Source: Deltaproteobacteria bacterium (GTDB taxonomy: Bacteria > Myxococcota_A > UBA796 > CAJQPC01). From it: a stretch of 14,836 nucleotides of DNA. Shown here piece by piece: positions 13,858-14,836 of the stretch. The notes below the pieces were generated by a model. That model saw nothing but the letters and a program-made list of their open reading frames with translations. It had not been told where the DNA came from and ran no database searches. The position numbers and the translations under genes were made by a program. Numbering within the stretch: position 1 is the stretch's first letter; each line of letters starts with the position of its first letter. The stretch is taken from positions 1 to 14,836 of the forward strand of contig JADKFE010000087.1 of the NCBI GenBank assembly GCA_016717595.1, in the 5' to 3' direction.

Positions 13858-14004
13858 GAGTCCATCCTGGAGTCGTGGCGCTCCGCCGAGGACGCGGCCC
13901 GGGAGGACGCCGAGGGGGTGTGGTGAGCACGGCGCCCTAGAGGCGGCGCCGTGTCTCAGGATTGGGCGTGCGGCGGCGGCCCTGAGCGGGGAGAGGCCCC
14001 AAGC
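13858..14004. other. Intergenic region with two hairpins
   Basis: These 147 bases separate the repeat-protein gene from the probable end of the right-edge gene, and no open frame looks genuine. It contains the AGGA ribosome binding site of the repeat-protein gene and two inverted repeats, annotated separately. No convincing -35/-10 pair is visible in this GC-rich stretch. Confidence 0.5.
13928..13953. repeat. Perfect 9-base inverted repeat
   Basis: CACGGCGCC (13928-13936) and GGCGCCGTG (13945-13953) flank an 8-base loop. It lies about 70 bases upstream of the repeat-protein start. It could be a terminator for the upstream gene without a T-tract, or an operator or 5' leader structure. Confidence 0.5.
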
Positions 14005-14009
14005 TCAGG
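13981..14009 (-). terminator. Hairpin at the probable 3' end of the right-edge gene
   Basis: CCTGAGC (13981-13987) pairs with GCTCAGG (14003-14009), and an inner four-base CCCC/GGGG stem continues after a two-base bulge. On the minus strand it begins at a TGA (14007-14005) that ends a protein-like frame, a typical place for a terminator. No T-tract follows. Confidence 0.5.
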
Positions 14010-14045
14010 ACTTGTCGCCGTCCTTCGCGCCCTTGATGGCGTCTT

Positions 14046-14836
14046 TCACGAGCCGAGGATCGATTCGGATGCCCGAGCCGACGCCGCCGAGGTTGGGCCG
14101 GACGCTGGGATCGTCGGAGCCCGACTCGCCCTCTGCGCCGCCCGTCGCCGGTCGCCGAAGCGCCGCCGTCGCAGCCGCCCGTCACGGACAGAGTCCGGGG
14201 ACCGTCCGGTGACGCTTTGGCCGTCGCGGCCGCCGAAGCGCACGCCGATGTCCTGCGGGCTGTCGCTGTCGCTCGCGCCGTCGCCGACGGCCCGTTGGGA
14301 TGATCGCCGAGGCATCGTGTCGCCGGGGCGCGCCCTTGCCAGCCACGTTCCGCCCGACATCAGCCATCCCGCGCCGTCGAGGGCGCCGTCCCGCACGCCG
14401 ACATCACCGGGCCTGTCGACCTGGGGCGCGTCGCGACCCGGGGTGGAGCCGTTCATGTCGGGGCGATCGTCGGCCTCGTCCGCGTCGGAGACGCTGTCCG
14501 CGTCTCCACCCTCACGGACGCCGACGTCCGCCGGGGCGTCGGTCTCCTCCGGGGTGAGCGGGCGGTCGCTGCCCACGTCTTCGGTCGGCGTGTTGATGGT
14601 GACGTCGTTGGGGTTGTCGGACTCGCCGCCGGAGCCGCCGCCGTCATCGCCGTCGCCGACGTCCGGGCGGTCGTCGTCTTCGTCGCCCTCGTCTTCATCG
14701 CCGCCGTCTTCGTCGTCGCCCGCGTCTTCGTCGCCGCCGAGGTCAGGGCGGTCGTCGCCTTCGTCGTCGTCGCCGCCCGCGTCGTCGTCACCGCCGAGGT
14801 CAGGGCGGTCGTCGCCTTCGTCGTCGTCGTCGCCGC
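14046..14836 (-). CDS. Asp/Gly-rich repeat protein, partial, with apparent frameshift near 3' end
   Basis: The minus-strand frame is open from the right edge to TGA at 14046, about 263 codons, with no start in view. It opens with acidic repeats (EGDDRPDLGGDDDAG, 19-residue period), then looser motifs such as RPDVGDGDDGG, PADVGVREGGDAD, DDRPDMNGS and PGDVGVRDG. From about 14180 it becomes Arg/Ala/Ser-rich and unlike the rest. Another frame, open between 14181 and its TGA at 14005, encodes SGSDDPSVRPNLGG ... IRIDPRLVKDAIKG ... GDKS, which continues the acidic 'DDxxRPxLGG' style and ends exactly at a hairpin. The real gene therefore probably ends at 14005, and a one-base indel (mutation or sequence error) lies between about 14110 and 14184. 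More than one shift is possible. No catalytic domain was recognised; an extracellular or structural role is only a guess. Confidence 0.6.
   Translation of the reverse strand, partial: GDDDDEGDDRPDLGGDDDAGGDDDEGDDRPDLGGDEDAGDDEDGGDEDEGDEDDDRPDVGDGDDGGGSGGESDNPNDVTINTPTEDVGSDRPLTPEETDAPADVGVREGGDADSVSDADEADDRPDMNGSTPGRDAPQVDRPGDVGVRDGALDGAGWLMSGGTWLARARPGDTMPRRSSQRAVGDGASDSDSPQDIGVRFGGRDGQSVTGRSPDSVRDGRLRRRRFGDRRRAAQRASRAPTIPASGPTSAASARASESILGS
14730..14836 (-). repeat. 57-base repeat encoding DDRPDLGG acidic units
   Basis: GGTCAGGGCG occurs at 14741 and again at 14798, 57 bases apart, within nearly identical flanks. Each unit encodes 19 residues around Asp-Asp-Arg-Pro-Asp-Leu-Gly-Gly. The array reaches the window edge, so its copy number is unknown. 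Confidence 0.8.

Overview
The window is about 14.8 kb of very GC-rich DNA, densely coding, with tightly overlapping genes, many GTG starts and mostly TGA stops. It most likely comes from a myxobacterium or relative (Myxococcota). The best evidence is the C-terminus of the 1,329-residue protein at 9868-13857: a Cys-Gly-Cys motif, a hydrophobic stretch and a block of five arginines, the architecture of MYXO-CTERM sorting signals. Long arrays of thrombospondin type-3-like repeats and Asp-rich lipoproteins fit the same group. No rRNA, tRNA, CRISPR array, integrase or insertion sequence was seen.

Layout. (1) 1-345: the N-terminus of an unrecognised minus-strand gene running off the left edge. (2) 602-5578: a minus-strand block read right to left. 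It holds a secreted protein with an Asn-Ala-Thr microrepeat, a rhodanese-like protein without the usual cysteine, a lipoprotein with a PPC-like domain, a multi-pass protein of the lysylphosphatidylglycerol synthase/flippase membrane family, a lipoprotein with an Asp-rich stalk and a lamin-tail domain, and a calcineurin-like metallophosphoesterase. The last five overlap or nearly abut, so they are probably one operon. (3) 5636-9420: a plus-strand block starting 57 bases from the divergent block. It holds a Wzi-like outer-membrane protein, a GT-C-like polytopic membrane protein and a Cys-rich metal- or Fe-S-binding candidate. (4) 9502-9852: a small antibiotic-biosynthesis-monooxygenase-fold protein. 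(5) 9868-13857: a giant secreted Asp-rich repeat protein on the minus strand, convergent with the previous gene across a hairpin that contains both stop codons. (6) 14005-14836: the C-terminal part of a further Asp/Gly-rich protein running off the right edge, with a visible reading-frame discontinuity.

Taken together, most genes concern the cell envelope: lipoproteins, a lipid-flippase-like protein, a capsule-assembly-like barrel, a GT-C-like enzyme and acidic surface repeats. My inference is that the two divergent blocks form an envelope glycan/lipid and surface-protein module. This rests on gene order and family resemblance only. The most distinctive observations are an exact eight-repeat superperiod in the 37-repeat array, the cysteine-less rhodanese inside a lipoprotein/flippase operon, and two genes whose codon pattern changes frame near the 3' end.
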